From Arenibacter arenosicollis (GTDB lineage Bacteria > Bacteroidota > Bacteroidia > Flavobacteriales > Flavobacteriaceae): a stretch of DNA of 64,000 bases. Of the stretch, positions 26,325-36,172 are shown in pieces (the stretch's first letter is position 1; the number at the start of each line of letters is the position of its first letter). The notes beneath the pieces are model-generated. The model was not told the DNA's origin. It searched no databases and saw nothing but the letters and a program-made list of their open reading frames with translations. The DNA lies in the NCBI RefSeq assembly GCF_014397245.1, contig NZ_JACLHY010000013.1, positions 1 through 64,000 on the forward strand. Direction: 5' to 3'. Both the position numbers and the translations under genes were made by a program.

Positions 26325-28232
26325 ATGAGCAATTATCACATTAAGCATTTAGAAGAGTACTACCAAGTTTATCGAAAATCGGTTCGCGAACCAGAAAATT
26401 TCTGGGGAGAAGTGGCCGAAGAACATTTTTTATGGAGAAAAAAATGGGACAACGTTTTAAGTTGGGATTTTGAAAAGCCAGAGGTAAAATGGTTTGAAGG
26501 TGCACAACTTAATATTACTGAAAACTGTATAGATAGGCACCTGCTTACAAGAGGAGAAAAAACGGCCATTATTTTTGAGCCCAACAATCCGGAGGAGGAA
26601 GCCCAGCATATAACGTATCATCAATTACACGAACGCGTCTGCCAATTGGCCAATGTTTTAAAGGACCAAGGTGTTAAAAAGGGAGATCGGGTTTGTATTT
26701 ACCTTCCTATGATTCCGGAATTGTCCATTGCCCTATTGGCTTGTGCCCGAATAGGGGCCGTTCATTCCGTGGTGTTTGCAGGGTTTTCAGCGACCGCATT
26801 ATCCACACGGATCAATGACAGTGACTGCAAACTGGTCATAACTTCGGATGGATCTTATAGAGGTTCTAAATCCATTGATCTTAAGGGCATTGTAGACGAG
26901 GGACTTGAGGATTGCCCAGGAGTTAAAACTGTTTTGGTGGTAAAGCGCACCAATACTGATATAAACATGAAAGAAGGTCGGGATAAATGGCTGCAACCTT
27001 TGTTGGAAAATGCTTATTTGGATTGCGTTCCTGAAATCATGGATGCCGAAGACCCTCTATTTATATTGTACACCTCGGGTTCCACCGGTAAACCTAAGGG
27101 TATGGTACATACAACAGCTGGTTATTTGGTATATACCGCCTACACCTTCAAAAATGTTTTTCAATACACCGAAAACGATGTTTATTGGTGTACGGCCGAT
27201 ATAGGTTGGATTACCGGGCATAGCTATATTGTCTATGGTCCCTTGGCAAATGGCGCCACTACCCTGATGTTTGAGGGAGTGCCCAGTTATCCAGATTTCG
27301 GAAGGTTTTGGGAAATCGTGGAAAAACACAAAGTAAACCAGTTTTACACCGCACCTACCGCTATCCGTGCCCTTGCAAAACAAAATATTGCTTTTGCCGA
27401 AAACCACGACCTGTCTTCCTTAAAAGTTTTGGGCTCCGTTGGGGAACCCATCAACGAAGAAGCTTGGCATTGGTACAATGATGTTATTGGAAAAAAGAAT
27501 AGTCCCATTGTTGATACTTGGTGGCAAACAGAAACAGGAGGAATTATGATAACTCCCATTCCTTATGTTACCCCAACCAAACCCACCTATGCCACCCTAC
27601 CTTTTATAGGGATACAACCGGCATTGATGGACGAGCAGGGCAAGGAACTAAAGGGCAACCAAGTAGAAGGCCGCCTATGCATAAAATTCCCATGGCCAGG
27701 CATGGCAAGGACCATTTGGGGCAATCATGATCGGTATAAGGATACCTATTTCTCGGCCTTTCCCAACAAATACTTTTCCGGGGATGGCGCTTTAAGGGAC
27801 GAGGTAGGATATTACAGAATTACCGGTCGTGTAGATGACGTAATCATCGTATCTGGCCACAACTTGGGTACGGCCCCAATAGAGGATGCCATAAATGAAC
27901 ACCCAGCAGTAGCAGAATCGGCCATTGTAGGCTTCCCACACGATATTAAGGGCAATGCCCTATATGGCTATGTAATCCTCAAGGAGACAGGGGAATCGCG
28001 TAACCATGACAATCTAAGGAATGAAATAAATCAAATCATTACCGAACACATTGGCCCCATAGCCAAACTGGACAAAATACAATTCACTTCTGGCTTGCCA
28101 AAGACCCGTTCGGGCAAGATCATGAGACGTATACTGCGCAAAATCGCCAGTAGGGATATGAGTAATCTGGGAGATACCAGCACATTGCTAAATCCTGAAG
28201 TGGTAGAAGAAATCAAGGACAACGTACTATAA
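26325..28232 (+). CDS. acs: Acetyl-CoA synthetase
   Basis: This 635-residue cytoplasmic AMP-forming ligase converts acetate, ATP and CoA to acetyl-CoA. It has the P-loop-like YTSGSTGKPKGMVHT, the core TWWQTETGGI and the C-terminal KTRSGKIMRRILRKIA with the lysine that is acetylated in the family. The N-terminal ACAS_N region (YHIKHLEEYYQVYRKS) is present. The length matches Acs (about 650). The preceding 215-bp gap holds the short hairpin CATCC/GGATG near 26275-26291 and no clear promoter. With the SSS symporter it captures external acetate. Confidence 0.96.
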   Translation: MSNYHIKHLEEYYQVYRKSVREPENFWGEVAEEHFLWRKKWDNVLSWDFEKPEVKWFEGAQLNITENCIDRHLLTRGEKTAIIFEPNNPEEEAQHITYHQLHERVCQLANVLKDQGVKKGDRVCIYLPMIPELSIALLACARIGAVHSVVFAGFSATALSTRINDSDCKLVITSDGSYRGSKSIDLKGIVDEGLEDCPGVKTVLVVKRTNTDINMKEGRDKWLQPLLENAYLDCVPEIMDAEDPLFILYTSGSTGKPKGMVHTTAGYLVYTAYTFKNVFQYTENDVYWCTADIGWITGHSYIVYGPLANGATTLMFEGVPSYPDFGRFWEIVEKHKVNQFYTAPTAIRALAKQNIAFAENHDLSSLKVLGSVGEPINEEAWHWYNDVIGKKNSPIVDTWWQTETGGIMITPIPYVTPTKPTYATLPFIGIQPALMDEQGKELKGNQVEGRLCIKFPWPGMARTIWGNHDRYKDTYFSAFPNKYFSGDGALRDEVGYYRITGRVDDVIIVSGHNLGTAPIEDAINEHPAVAESAIVGFPHDIKGNALYGYVILKETGESRNHDNLRNEINQIITEHIGPIAKLDKIQFTSGLPKTRSGKIMRRILRKIASRDMSNLGDTSTLLNPEVVEEIKDNVL

Positions 28233-28249
28233 TTAATTGGTGGGGCATT

Positions 28250-28277
28250 GCCACTTTATGGAAAAACATAAAGTGGC
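28250..28277 (+). terminator. Hairpin after acs (probable terminator)
   Basis: GCCACTTTATG (28250-28260) and CATAAAGTGGC (28267-28277) form a perfect 11-bp stem with the loop GAAAAA, 17 bp after the acs stop. No T-tract follows, so it may end transcription poorly or protect the 3' end. The rest of the 257-bp gap (to 28489) shows nothing recognisable. Confidence 0.55.
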
Positions 28278-28489
28278 CGTGCTTTCCGCTATATCTTTTT
28301 TATGTCCAGGACATCATAACAGTCCTATCTTCCCCCACTAGCATAAAAAAGGATGCCGCTGCAATCACTAATGCGGGTTATATTAAGCTTCTTAACTGTG
28401 TAACTCATCAATAATTTAATTACTGGACGATTATGGTCCTGAGAACCCCTTCGAAGTTCTAATTTATTTTCCGCAAATAGTCTAATGCC

Positions 28490-28906
28490 TTATAACCCTC
28501 CGTTACTTTCCAATTCCTGAATAATTGATTTTAGCTGATCATGGGTAATGGGCTTAACGATATAGTCCGTAATTTCACTTATTTTTTTTGCTCTTTCAAT
28601 ATCAGCAGGGTCAACCGATGAGGAGACCATATAAATAGTTATTTTCTTTCCAATATTGGACTTAATCTTAACGTACTCCTCCATGAACTGGAATCCGTCC
28701 ATTACCGGCATGTCGATATCCAGAAAAATAACGTCGGGTAGTTCGTCATCCTCATTTATGTTATCCAACATAAATTCCAATGCCTCTTCTCCATCCGAAA
28801 AAACCATTATTCTATCGGTCAGCTCAAGTGCTTTCAAAGTTTTAACTATTGTAAATTGATAAATATCATCATCATCAACTATACATACATTCAAGGAACT
28901 ATTCAT
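28490..28906 (-). CDS. Single-domain response regulator (CheY-like receiver)
   Basis: The 138-residue protein is one receiver domain with acidic pocket VDDDD (10-14), phosphoacceptor Asp63 in FLDIDMPVMDG and conserved Lys118 in VKPI. There is no output domain. Its start lies 5 bp after the stop of the multi-PAS histidine kinase gene, so the two are co-transcribed and form a pair. Output must go through another protein, or the receiver acts as a phosphate sink; these are inferences. Such stand-alone receivers next to PAS kinases are common in Bacteroidota. Confidence 0.92.
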   Translation of the reverse strand: MNSSLNVCIVDDDDIYQFTIVKTLKALELTDRIMVFSDGEEALEFMLDNINEDDELPDVIFLDIDMPVMDGFQFMEEYVKIKSNIGKKITIYMVSSSVDPADIERAKKISEITDYIVKPITHDQLKSIIQELESNGGL

Positions 28907-28911
28907 ATAAT

Positions 28912-31572
28912 CTAATTAAAATTAACTTTAAAGGTGCTACCCACATTTACTTCACTTGCAGCCGAAATAGAACCTCCCATGGCTTCTACCTGAATTTTGG
29001 TCAAAAACAATCCTACCCCCTTGGCATCAGGATGCCTATGAAAAACCTTGTTCAGTCCAAACAATTTATGTCCATGTCTTTCCAAATTAATCCCCAGACC
29101 ATTGTCAGAGACCTTAAGAATTTTCTTTCCGTTCTCTATTCCTGTTTCAATATATATTTCAGGTACCCTGTCAGGTGATTTGTATTTTAAGGCATTTCCG
29201 ATCAAATTAAGAAAAATGCTATCCAAATAAATCCTATTATAGCTGATATTGGACAATTTAGAAAAATCATATCTAATAATAGCACCTGTCTTTAAAATTT
29301 CACCCGAAAGTATGTCCTTTGTTTTATTCATAATCTCGTCAAAAACCACTTCTTCCATGACCTCCTTAGAGTTCTCGTTCTTAGTTTTGAGGGCCTCCAC
29401 TAAGGTATTTAAGGTTAAAGTTAGATGATGAATAACTTTTTCAAATTTTTGAAAAAGAAATACACGCTCCTCTTCATTGATAGCTTGATTATAAAAACCT
29501 AAAAGCGAATTTAGATTGGCTACCGGAGCTCTTAAATTATGTGATGTAATTTGATTAAAATCAGCAAGTTGTACATTCTGCACAACCAATTTATTAGAAA
29601 ATATCTCCAACTTCTCCTTTGCTTCCAAGATTTTTCGCTCCGCCATTTTCTGACTGGTTATGTCTCGAATTGCCGATGATACCAATATCCCTTCCTCAGT
29701 TTTCAAAGGACTTAAGCTTATTTGTATAGGAATGAGGTCCCCCGTTTTGTTAACTCCAAATAATTCCTTGCCATCACCCATTTCCCTAGTTTTAGGATTG
29801 GCAAAATAACCAGTACGATGTGCACGGTGTTTTGCAGCAAAACCATCCGGTATAAGTATTTCTACTGATTTCCCCATTAATTCCATTGCTTTATAACCGA
29901 ATAATTTTTCCGCCTGCTTGTTGATTAGGTGTATTTTCCCCTGTTCATTCACAATCACCATAGCATCCGGGGCCGACTCCAATAATCCCCTGAATTTTAA
30001 TTCTGCCATTCGCTGTTCGGATACATCCTGACAAGCGCCTACCAACTCAATCACTTCCCCAACATCATTGGTCATAACTTCAGCTACGAGCTGAATCGTT
30101 TTTACACTACCATCCCTCAATTGAATGCGATGCAGTAGATCTGGAAAGTTTTTATTCTGAAAACCCAGTTGTACATGTTCGGTTACCATATTTTTATCAT
30201 CAGGGTGGACGAAAGAAAAATAAGTTTCATAAGTTAAGCCCGCGACATTCTCATCAAGACCAAATATTTTATATAAATTGGCAGACCATTTCACATCATT
30301 CGTAAGCGTATTCCATTGCCAATTGCCAATCATTGTTAAGTTCTCAGCGAAATTCAGAACCTGGTTTTTCCGCAAAAGCTCAATCTCAACTTGTTTACGC
30401 TCGGAGATATCAGAAGACACATTTAAATATCCAATTAACTCCCCTTGTTTATTTTTTATGGCGGAAAGAGTGGCCTGAACTGGGAAAGTTGACCCATCCT
30501 TTCTTCTGTAAACCCATTCCCTGACATCGTATTCGTTTCTTTGGGCCAATTCCAAAAGTGGATTAAAATCTAAGGGATCCTTATCGTATTTTTTAGCTAT
30601 ATCTTTGGTAAACCTAAGAAATTCATCTTTACTTGTATATATGTCGGGCTTATTTACACCAACCATTTCAGATGCCGAATAGCCCAATAAGATCTCGGCG
30701 CCATGATTGAAATGATTTATAGTTCCCTTATCATTTGTGGTAATAATGGCTACAGTTTTGGAATTGAATATTGCCTCTAATTCAGCATTGGCCTTACTTA
30801 GCGTATGTTCTGAAAGTTTCTTTTCGTTAATATCCTGAAATATCCCAATTAAACTAACACATTTACCATCTACAAATTCTCCGTTTCCAACGGTCCGGAC
30901 CCATAGAGAATCTCCTCTGGCGGTTTCCAGCTCTACTTCCAGGTTATACGGCGTCCCATACAAAATAGCATTTTCCACGGCCACCCGTATTGTTTCACGG
31001 CTCTCCCCTTCCTTATAAAAATTCATGGCGGTCTCCAAGTTAGGCTTATAGTTTTTAGGGACCCCGTGTATTTCACTAACTATATCGCTCCATATAACCT
31101 CATTGGTTAGTAAATTTACTTCCCAAGTACCTATGCGTGCCTCCTTATAGGTCTTATCCAATATTTCCAACATTCTAGTCCTTTCCCTTTCCTTTTCCTT
31201 TAAAGGGGTAATGTCACCAGTGTGCATTAACAAACCTCCTACTTCACCTTCAGCAATATACCAAGGACGTACATCCCAATAAATCCATTGTATTGATCCA
31301 TCTGCACGCTTAAACGGGGCCTCCTCACAAATATCAATGGCCCCCTCGAGACATTTGAGATGATTTGCTTTCCATTCTTCACCTATTTCCGGGAAAATAT
31401 CATAATGCGAGCGTCCTATGATTTCCTTGCCTTCCATCTTGTAATCCGCGACCCAGCGCTTCGAAACTGCAATATAGCGCATATTTTTATCCAACATGGC
31501 AATTGCCGTCGGCGCCTGTTCTATAAGGATTTTATTGTTCTGTATACTTTGTTCATATTTGTTTTTGTCCAT
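28912..31572 (-). CDS. Multi-PAS sensor histidine kinase (cytoplasmic)
   Basis: With the ATG at 31572 the protein has 886 residues and no membrane segment; an earlier frame start at 31599 is a TTG and is less likely. Five PAS/PAC domains occupy roughly 15-660, among them PTAIAMLDKNMRYIAVS, RIGTWEVNLLTNEVIW, LLGYSASEMVG and APDAMVIVNEQGKIH. A linker follows, then a phosphoacceptor His (ITSHNLRAPV, about 680), an N box (FLNLIGNALKYK), a G1 box (DNGLGI) and G2 (GVGLFLTK). It phosphorylates the receiver encoded next. It is a paralogue of the kinase at 50899-53505. The signal is unknown; no chromophore-type PAS feature can be identified by eye. Confidence 0.9.
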   Translation of the reverse strand: MDKNKYEQSIQNNKILIEQAPTAIAMLDKNMRYIAVSKRWVADYKMEGKEIIGRSHYDIFPEIGEEWKANHLKCLEGAIDICEEAPFKRADGSIQWIYWDVRPWYIAEGEVGGLLMHTGDITPLKEKERERTRMLEILDKTYKEARIGTWEVNLLTNEVIWSDIVSEIHGVPKNYKPNLETAMNFYKEGESRETIRVAVENAILYGTPYNLEVELETARGDSLWVRTVGNGEFVDGKCVSLIGIFQDINEKKLSEHTLSKANAELEAIFNSKTVAIITTNDKGTINHFNHGAEILLGYSASEMVGVNKPDIYTSKDEFLRFTKDIAKKYDKDPLDFNPLLELAQRNEYDVREWVYRRKDGSTFPVQATLSAIKNKQGELIGYLNVSSDISERKQVEIELLRKNQVLNFAENLTMIGNWQWNTLTNDVKWSANLYKIFGLDENVAGLTYETYFSFVHPDDKNMVTEHVQLGFQNKNFPDLLHRIQLRDGSVKTIQLVAEVMTNDVGEVIELVGACQDVSEQRMAELKFRGLLESAPDAMVIVNEQGKIHLINKQAEKLFGYKAMELMGKSVEILIPDGFAAKHRAHRTGYFANPKTREMGDGKELFGVNKTGDLIPIQISLSPLKTEEGILVSSAIRDITSQKMAERKILEAKEKLEIFSNKLVVQNVQLADFNQITSHNLRAPVANLNSLLGFYNQAINEEERVFLFQKFEKVIHHLTLTLNTLVEALKTKNENSKEVMEEVVFDEIMNKTKDILSGEILKTGAIIRYDFSKLSNISYNRIYLDSIFLNLIGNALKYKSPDRVPEIYIETGIENGKKILKVSDNGLGINLERHGHKLFGLNKVFHRHPDAKGVGLFLTKIQVEAMGGSISAASEVNVGSTFKVNFN

Positions 31573-32127
31573 ACTCAATTCCTTATTATTATAGAACAAT
31601 CTCTAAGGTTGATATCATGATTTATTACCAGAAATTCCAGTTTTAACCGAAAACTCATTTGAATAGGGATTACATAAGAATTGGTAGCGGCCATAACTTT
31701 TTGTAATAAATAGCTAATAAGCTAACAAATTGGCCGTAAGTTACAAGGACTAGACTCTCAAATTTCCTCTACGTGTTAAATTTAGTATATTTTTCCTACA
31801 TGAAACCACCTCTGCCGACCAACAGCAAAATTCCTATTCATTAATATAAATGATTAGCACATAAAAAAGCCATGTCCAATTATTGGCCAATAACAAAGCT
31901 GCAATGTATGTTTGGAGGCAATAATCGGATTAAATATAATGAATGGACAGGGAGGCTTTGAATTACAACTTTAGGCCTTTACAAACTATAGGAAATAAAT
32001 AAAGTAGTAAAATAATACTAAAAAAACCTTAAATCCTTGACACACAATTTATTAATATAAAAGTGCTAAATTACATCCTCCTCCTTTATCAACGTTGAAT
32101 ATTAAAAATCTTTAAACCAACCGACCA
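31573..32127. other. 555-bp intergenic region
   Basis: No gene of convincing length is visible. It contains the divergent control regions of the PAS kinase (minus) and the permease (plus), including a good promoter-like pair at 31883-31914. An 11-codon frame from 31939 to 31974 follows that promoter; it may be a leader peptide but has no support beyond position. Confidence 0.5.
31883..31914 (+). promoter_or_regulatory. Candidate permease promoter
   Basis: TTG at 31883-31885 and TATGTTTG at 31907-31914 are 21 bp apart; TATGTTTG exactly matches TAnnTTTG. If used, the leader before the permease ATG is about 205 bases, unusually long and possibly regulatory. Confidence 0.45.
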
Positions 32128-33429
32128 ATGCAAGAAACGAATGAACATTTAAAAAGGGAGGTAGGTGTTTGGGGACTAAGTGCCAACTTAGTCAATATTA
32201 TGATCGGCGCCGGTATCTTTGCCTTACCTGCCATTGTTGCCGCCGGATTAGGTACTTCCAGTATTTACGCCTATTTATTCTGTGGCCTGTTAATTACCCT
32301 GGTAATGCTTTGCTTTGCCGAAATAGGCAGTAAAGTAACTACTTCAGGAGGAGCCTACACTTATATTGAATCTTCTTTTGGACCCTATTTTGGTTTTCTG
32401 ACAGTAATTCTTTTTGTACTTTCCGCCTTATCGGCAGACGGGGCTGTTGCCAATGCATTGGTAGATGTATTGGGTTCTATTTTTCCTTTTTTTAAAACCG
32501 ATTATGTTAGGACGTTAATTTTCATTATACTGTTCGCCGGACTGGGCTATATTAACGTTAAAGGTATCAAGGAAGGAATGGTTTTGGTAAAAACAATTAC
32601 CCTCACCAAACTTATTCCTCTTCTATTACTGGTATTTTTTTCTTGGGGACATGTTTCATTTGACAACCTTATAATCGATTCCACCCCATCAATTTCGAAA
32701 GTTGGCGCTATATCCCTTATTCTGTTTTTCGCATTTCAGGGCGCCGAGACCGGATTATCTATAAGTGGCGAGGTTAAAAAACCAAATAGGACTATTCCAA
32801 GGGCAATATTTATAAGTATCATTGGTGTTTTAATACTTTATATCCTTATTCAAACAGTATCACAGGGCGTGCTAGGGGCTTCCTTATCCACTTACACCGA
32901 AAATCCCTTAAGTATGGTAGCCCAACAGGTTTTTGGCCCCATTGGTTTTACCATAATCACTATAGGTGCCGCTATTTCTATGCTAGGAAATTTAAGCAGT
33001 GAAATATTGAGTATGCCACGTGTACTTTTTAGGGCCTCAAAAGATAACGTACTTCCCCTTAGACCACTCTCAAAAATCCATAAAAGATTCTCAACTCCAT
33101 ATATCGCAATAATTACATATGCCACAACGGGATTTTTACTAGCTTCCCTAGGCGGATTTGAACAGTTGGCCGTTATTTCAAGTGCATCAATACTACTGGT
33201 ATATCTGGGTGTATCCCTTTCAGTAATAAGATCAAGAAGAAAATCGGGCAAAACTACCAAACACGAATTTAGGATACCTGGAGGTTACTTGGTGCCCATA
33301 TTGTCGGTAATTATTATAGTTTGGTTACTTTCCAACCTTGAACGCAAAGAGGTTATTGGATTTGGGGTTTATATTGCGATACTTACTTTGATCTATTTCC
33401 TTAAGGACAAATTTTGGAAGAGAAAGTAG
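32128..33429 (+). CDS. APC-family amino acid permease
   Basis: This 433-residue inner-membrane protein has about 12 hydrophobic segments. The start GLSANLVNIMIGAGIFALPA is the APC superfamily first helix (GxGIF), and FAEIGSKVTTSGGAYTYIE is the second-to-third helix signature. The FQGAETGLSISGEVKKPNR segment is the conserved loop 6 motif of amino acid/polyamine antiporters. The substrate cannot be told. It stands alone between the PAS kinase and the small repeated genes, with a possible long leader. Confidence 0.9.
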   Translation: MQETNEHLKREVGVWGLSANLVNIMIGAGIFALPAIVAAGLGTSSIYAYLFCGLLITLVMLCFAEIGSKVTTSGGAYTYIESSFGPYFGFLTVILFVLSALSADGAVANALVDVLGSIFPFFKTDYVRTLIFIILFAGLGYINVKGIKEGMVLVKTITLTKLIPLLLLVFFSWGHVSFDNLIIDSTPSISKVGAISLILFFAFQGAETGLSISGEVKKPNRTIPRAIFISIIGVLILYILIQTVSQGVLGASLSTYTENPLSMVAQQVFGPIGFTIITIGAAISMLGNLSSEILSMPRVLFRASKDNVLPLRPLSKIHKRFSTPYIAIITYATTGFLLASLGGFEQLAVISSASILLVYLGVSLSVIRSRRKSGKTTKHEFRIPGGYLVPILSVIIIVWLLSNLERKEVIGFGVYIAILTLIYFLKDKFWKRK

Positions 33430-33484
33430 GAGTGTCAACAAACCTAAAAATTAATAATCAAAATTTTAGATTTAAAAGTACAAT

Positions 33485-34045
33485 GTGATTAAGCCAATTT
33501 AGCTTTGTTCAATTTAGTAGAAAAAGACAATTCTTTTTTAACCCTAGAATTTTTGAACATGTACAAACGAGCTACTTTGTTTTCGTTTTTAACAGAAACT
33601 TCCTTTTGAGTAGAAGTAACAATACTCATGGTAACCGTTTCAACTTTTACTTCTTGCTCAACATTGTTGGCTTGTGCAGCTACTCCGATAAAAAGAACAA
33701 AAATTAAAGTTAAAAGCGTTTTCATGTTGCGTTGTTTTGTTATGTAAATTTAACGCCACATGCACCTTGGCATAGGTCACAAATCGTTTAAACCCCCTTA
33801 TTTTTCGGTATCTGACAAATCTCTCGTTAAAGTGCAGAAAATGCTCGGTGAATGAAAAGTGGGTCATGAATCGCTAATCGATGATATCGGTATTTAATCG
33901 GTAATTCTTACGGGATTACAGGTCTAAAAACCAACAACCATTCAAACTTTGTAGTAAAAAACTTATAATTAGTAGTTGCTTTGAGGTATGTTCTTCCCTT
34001 ATTCCACATACTCATCATTCCTAGGACTCCCCTCTTCAATATCCA
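33485..34045. repeat. Duplicated unit, copy 1
   Basis: This segment of about 560 bp is repeated 801 bp downstream (34286-34845). It includes a 78-codon minus-strand gene and about 320 bp upstream of that gene. The coding parts differ by one synonymous base; the upstream parts differ at many positions and by small indels. The non-shared gap 34046-34285 shows nothing recognisable. Confidence 0.9.
33489..33725 (-). CDS. Small secreted protein, copy 1 (unknown function)
   Basis: The 78-residue protein has a signal peptide (MKTLLTLIFVLFIGVAAQA, cut after about residue 19). The mature part is short and charged: an acidic start (NNVEQEVKVE), a Ser/Thr stretch and a basic end (RVKKELSFSTKLNKAKLA). 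It has no recognised domain. The same protein is encoded at 34290-34526 with no amino-acid change. Its leader (33726-33900) has several CGAT-containing steps (ACCGATTAAATACCGAT read on the minus strand) that could be a regulator site. It would end up in the periplasm or outside the cell. Confidence 0.8.
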   Translation of the reverse strand: MKTLLTLIFVLFIGVAAQANNVEQEVKVETVTMSIVTSTQKEVSVKNENKVARLYMFKNSRVKKELSFSTKLNKAKLA

Positions 34046-34285
34046 ATACAACTATTAGGTCTAAATGAGTTGCGGAATTAAATATCCCAACTACTAAAGT
34101 ATTTGTGAATCCATGATAAAATAGAAAGGAACCGTATTAAGCAAAAGGTAGCAATTCAAATCAAACTAAGATTTCCATTGGTTACACATGAAAGGGTTTT
34201 CACACTTACTATGTAATTCCCAAATTCAAGCAGATATAATATCAGACCTTTTTGATGAATTAATTGTTCTTAAAAAGAAAACGAT

Positions 34286-34845
34286 TTGATTAAGCCAATT
34301 TAGCTTTGTTCAATTTAGTAGAAAAAGACAATTCTTTTTTAACCCTAGAATTTTTGAACATGTACAAACGAGCTACTTTGTTTTCGTTTTTAACAGAAAC
34401 TTCCTTTTGAGTAGAAGTTACAATACTCATGGTAACCGTTTCAACTTTTACTTCTTGCTCAACATTGTTGGCTTGTGCAGCTACTCCGATAAAAAGAACA
34501 AAAATTAAAGTTAAAAGCGTTTTCATGTTGCGTTGTTTTGTTATGTAAATTTAACGCCACATGCACCTTGGCATATGTCACAAATCGTTTAAATTCCCTT
34601 ATTTTTCGGTATCTGACAAATCTCTCGTTAAAGTGCAGAAAATGCTCGGTGAATGAAAATTGGGTCGCGAATCGCTAATCGATGATATCGGTATTTAATC
34701 GGTAATTCTTACAGGATTGCAGGTCTAAAAACCAATAACCCATCAAATTTTGTAGTAAAAAACTTATAAATAGTAGTTGCTTAGAGGTATGTTATACCGT
34801 TAATCTACATAGTCCTCATTTCCAAGACTCCCCTCTTCAATTTCA
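34286..34845. repeat. Duplicated unit, copy 2
   Basis: The second copy of the unit at 33485-34045, same orientation. Similarity fades near 34845 at the shared ACTCCCCTCTTCAAT. A recent duplication, or repair between the copies, is needed to explain an almost identical coding part inside diverged flanks. Confidence 0.9.
34290..34526 (-). CDS. Small secreted protein, copy 2 (unknown function)
   Basis: This gene encodes the same 78 residues as the gene at 33489-33725, including the signal peptide. The only coding difference seen is a synonymous A/T at about 34419. The upstream region is related to, but more diverged than, that of the first copy, so the two could be expressed differently. No function is known. 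Confidence 0.8.
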   Translation of the reverse strand: MKTLLTLIFVLFIGVAAQANNVEQEVKVETVTMSIVTSTQKEVSVKNENKVARLYMFKNSRVKKELSFSTKLNKAKLA

Positions 34846-35266
34846 AAGGGCATTAATTATGCCTTAGTAAATTCGTTTACGTCTTTCAAAACATACTAAA
34901 TGGCACTAAACCCAAGGGCAAGCCCTGGCCCGCGTTAAGGTACCTCCCAAGGGCAAGTGTGAATTAAACCAGAAACCGCGCCAAAATGCCAGGATTCGTT
35001 CGACAAACACCTTTCAACTTGCCTGAGACTTTTGAAATGTGCGTCTCTCGAATAAAAATGATATTTTAAAACTTTTAAAGAAGAATTCCGTAAGTATTTT
35101 TGAATTACAAACACTAAAGGTTAAAACAAAGTGCAACTATAAAGGTAGGCTTGAACTATATTATGAATAAAAAGGCAAGATTTTTGCTGCTTTATATTAA
35201 ATGAAGAGAGGAGCATTATAGATTAACTAAGAAAATAGAACATAACAACATCAAGTAATTAACAAC
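34846..35266. other. 421-bp intergenic region before msrA
   Basis: No open frame of note. It contains the direct repeat CCCAAGGGCAAG at 34911-34922 and 34946-34957, in a short GC-rich patch unlike the AT-rich surroundings. The stretch from 34970 to 35060 may be remnant coding sequence but shows no recognisable protein. No clear msrA promoter was found. Confidence 0.5.
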
Positions 35267-35932
35267 ATGAAACTATTACAGATCATACTACTAGGGGTTT
35301 TAGGATTTACCACGATTAGCTGTCAATCCAAAACCAAATCCCAACAAAAGAGTGAAACCATAGCCGAGTTAACAACGAGCGAACTTCAACAGTATGAAAC
35401 CGCCTATTTTGCCAGTGGCTGTTTTTGGTGCGTAGAGGCGGTGTTTGAGAGTGTAAAGGGCGTTAAGGAAGTTGTCTCCGGTTACTCCGGTGGCAAGGAA
35501 AAAAATCCCACCTATGAGCAAGTTGGTTATGGGCGAACCACCCATGCCGAAGCGGTAGAGGTCTATTACGATCCAAAAGTGATTTCTTTTGAAACCCTGG
35601 TAAAAGTATTTTTTGGCTCCCATGACCCTACTACTTTAAATAGGCAGGGACCCGACAAAGGTGCCCAATATAGATCCATCGCCTTCTATAAAAATGACTC
35701 CGAAAAGAAGATCATAAACGACTATATTTCCAAATTGGAGAAGGAAAAGGTTTATTCCGCTCCCATAACTACAGAGGTAAAACCCTTTACTGTGTTTTAT
35801 GATGCGGAGGACTATCACCAAGATTATGAAAAAAACAATCCGAATAATTCCTATATCCGAAACGTTTCGGTACCAAGATTAAAACGTTTTCAGGCAAAAT
35901 TTCCGGATCTATTAAAGGATAAGGCGCATTGA
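35267..35932 (+). CDS. msrA: Peptide methionine sulfoxide reductase MsrA, lipoprotein form
   Basis: The 221-residue protein has a lipoprotein-type signal (GFTTISC, Cys19), a linker and an MsrA domain (about 45-205). The active-site motif is ASGCFWCVEAVF with catalytic Cys52; Cys55 lies three residues on. GYSGG, the Glu-rich THAEAVEV and GPDKGAQYRS are the other MsrA signatures. It reduces the S-form of methionine sulfoxide in proteins, here outside the cytoplasm. Cytoplasmic MsrA is the usual form, so envelope repair is likely its job. It stands alone, with a terminator downstream at 36037-36069. Confidence 0.94.
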   Translation: MKLLQIILLGVLGFTTISCQSKTKSQQKSETIAELTTSELQQYETAYFASGCFWCVEAVFESVKGVKEVVSGYSGGKEKNPTYEQVGYGRTTHAEAVEVYYDPKVISFETLVKVFFGSHDPTTLNRQGPDKGAQYRSIAFYKNDSEKKIINDYISKLEKEKVYSAPITTEVKPFTVFYDAEDYHQDYEKNNPNNSYIRNVSVPRLKRFQAKFPDLLKDKAH

Positions 35933-36036
35933 TTTCGATAGGAAATCAACCCCATATGCACATTGTAAGGTGTATATGTAAATAACATCCCAGGGGAATC
36001 CGTAATTCCTTATTAATAAAGTCTTTCTATAAAATA

Positions 36037-36069
36037 GGCCGTCAGCTGCAAGTTAGGCGGTCTTTTTTT
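36037..36069 (+). terminator. Terminator after msrA
   Basis: GGCCGTC (36037-36043) pairs with GGCGGTC (36056-36062) using two G-T pairs, with a 12-base loop and then seven T. It lies about 105 bp past the msrA stop. Confidence 0.65.
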
Positions 36070-36172
36070 GTTGCTTTTAACTTAAAATTAAGTGTCTTTT
36101 TGATGTTCGGGGCTATAATTAATCACTTTTTTATACCTTTCATGCCCACATAATAAAAATATTATATCAAAA

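Noticed and set aside
26385-26396. Palindrome GGTTCGCGAACC as a regulatory site
   Set aside because: It is inside the acs coding region near the start and follows from the codons present; no partner site was seen.
33658-33867. 69-codon frame upstream of the small secreted gene
   Set aside because: It overlaps the duplicated leader and the 5' end of the secreted-protein gene and has no recognisable domain.
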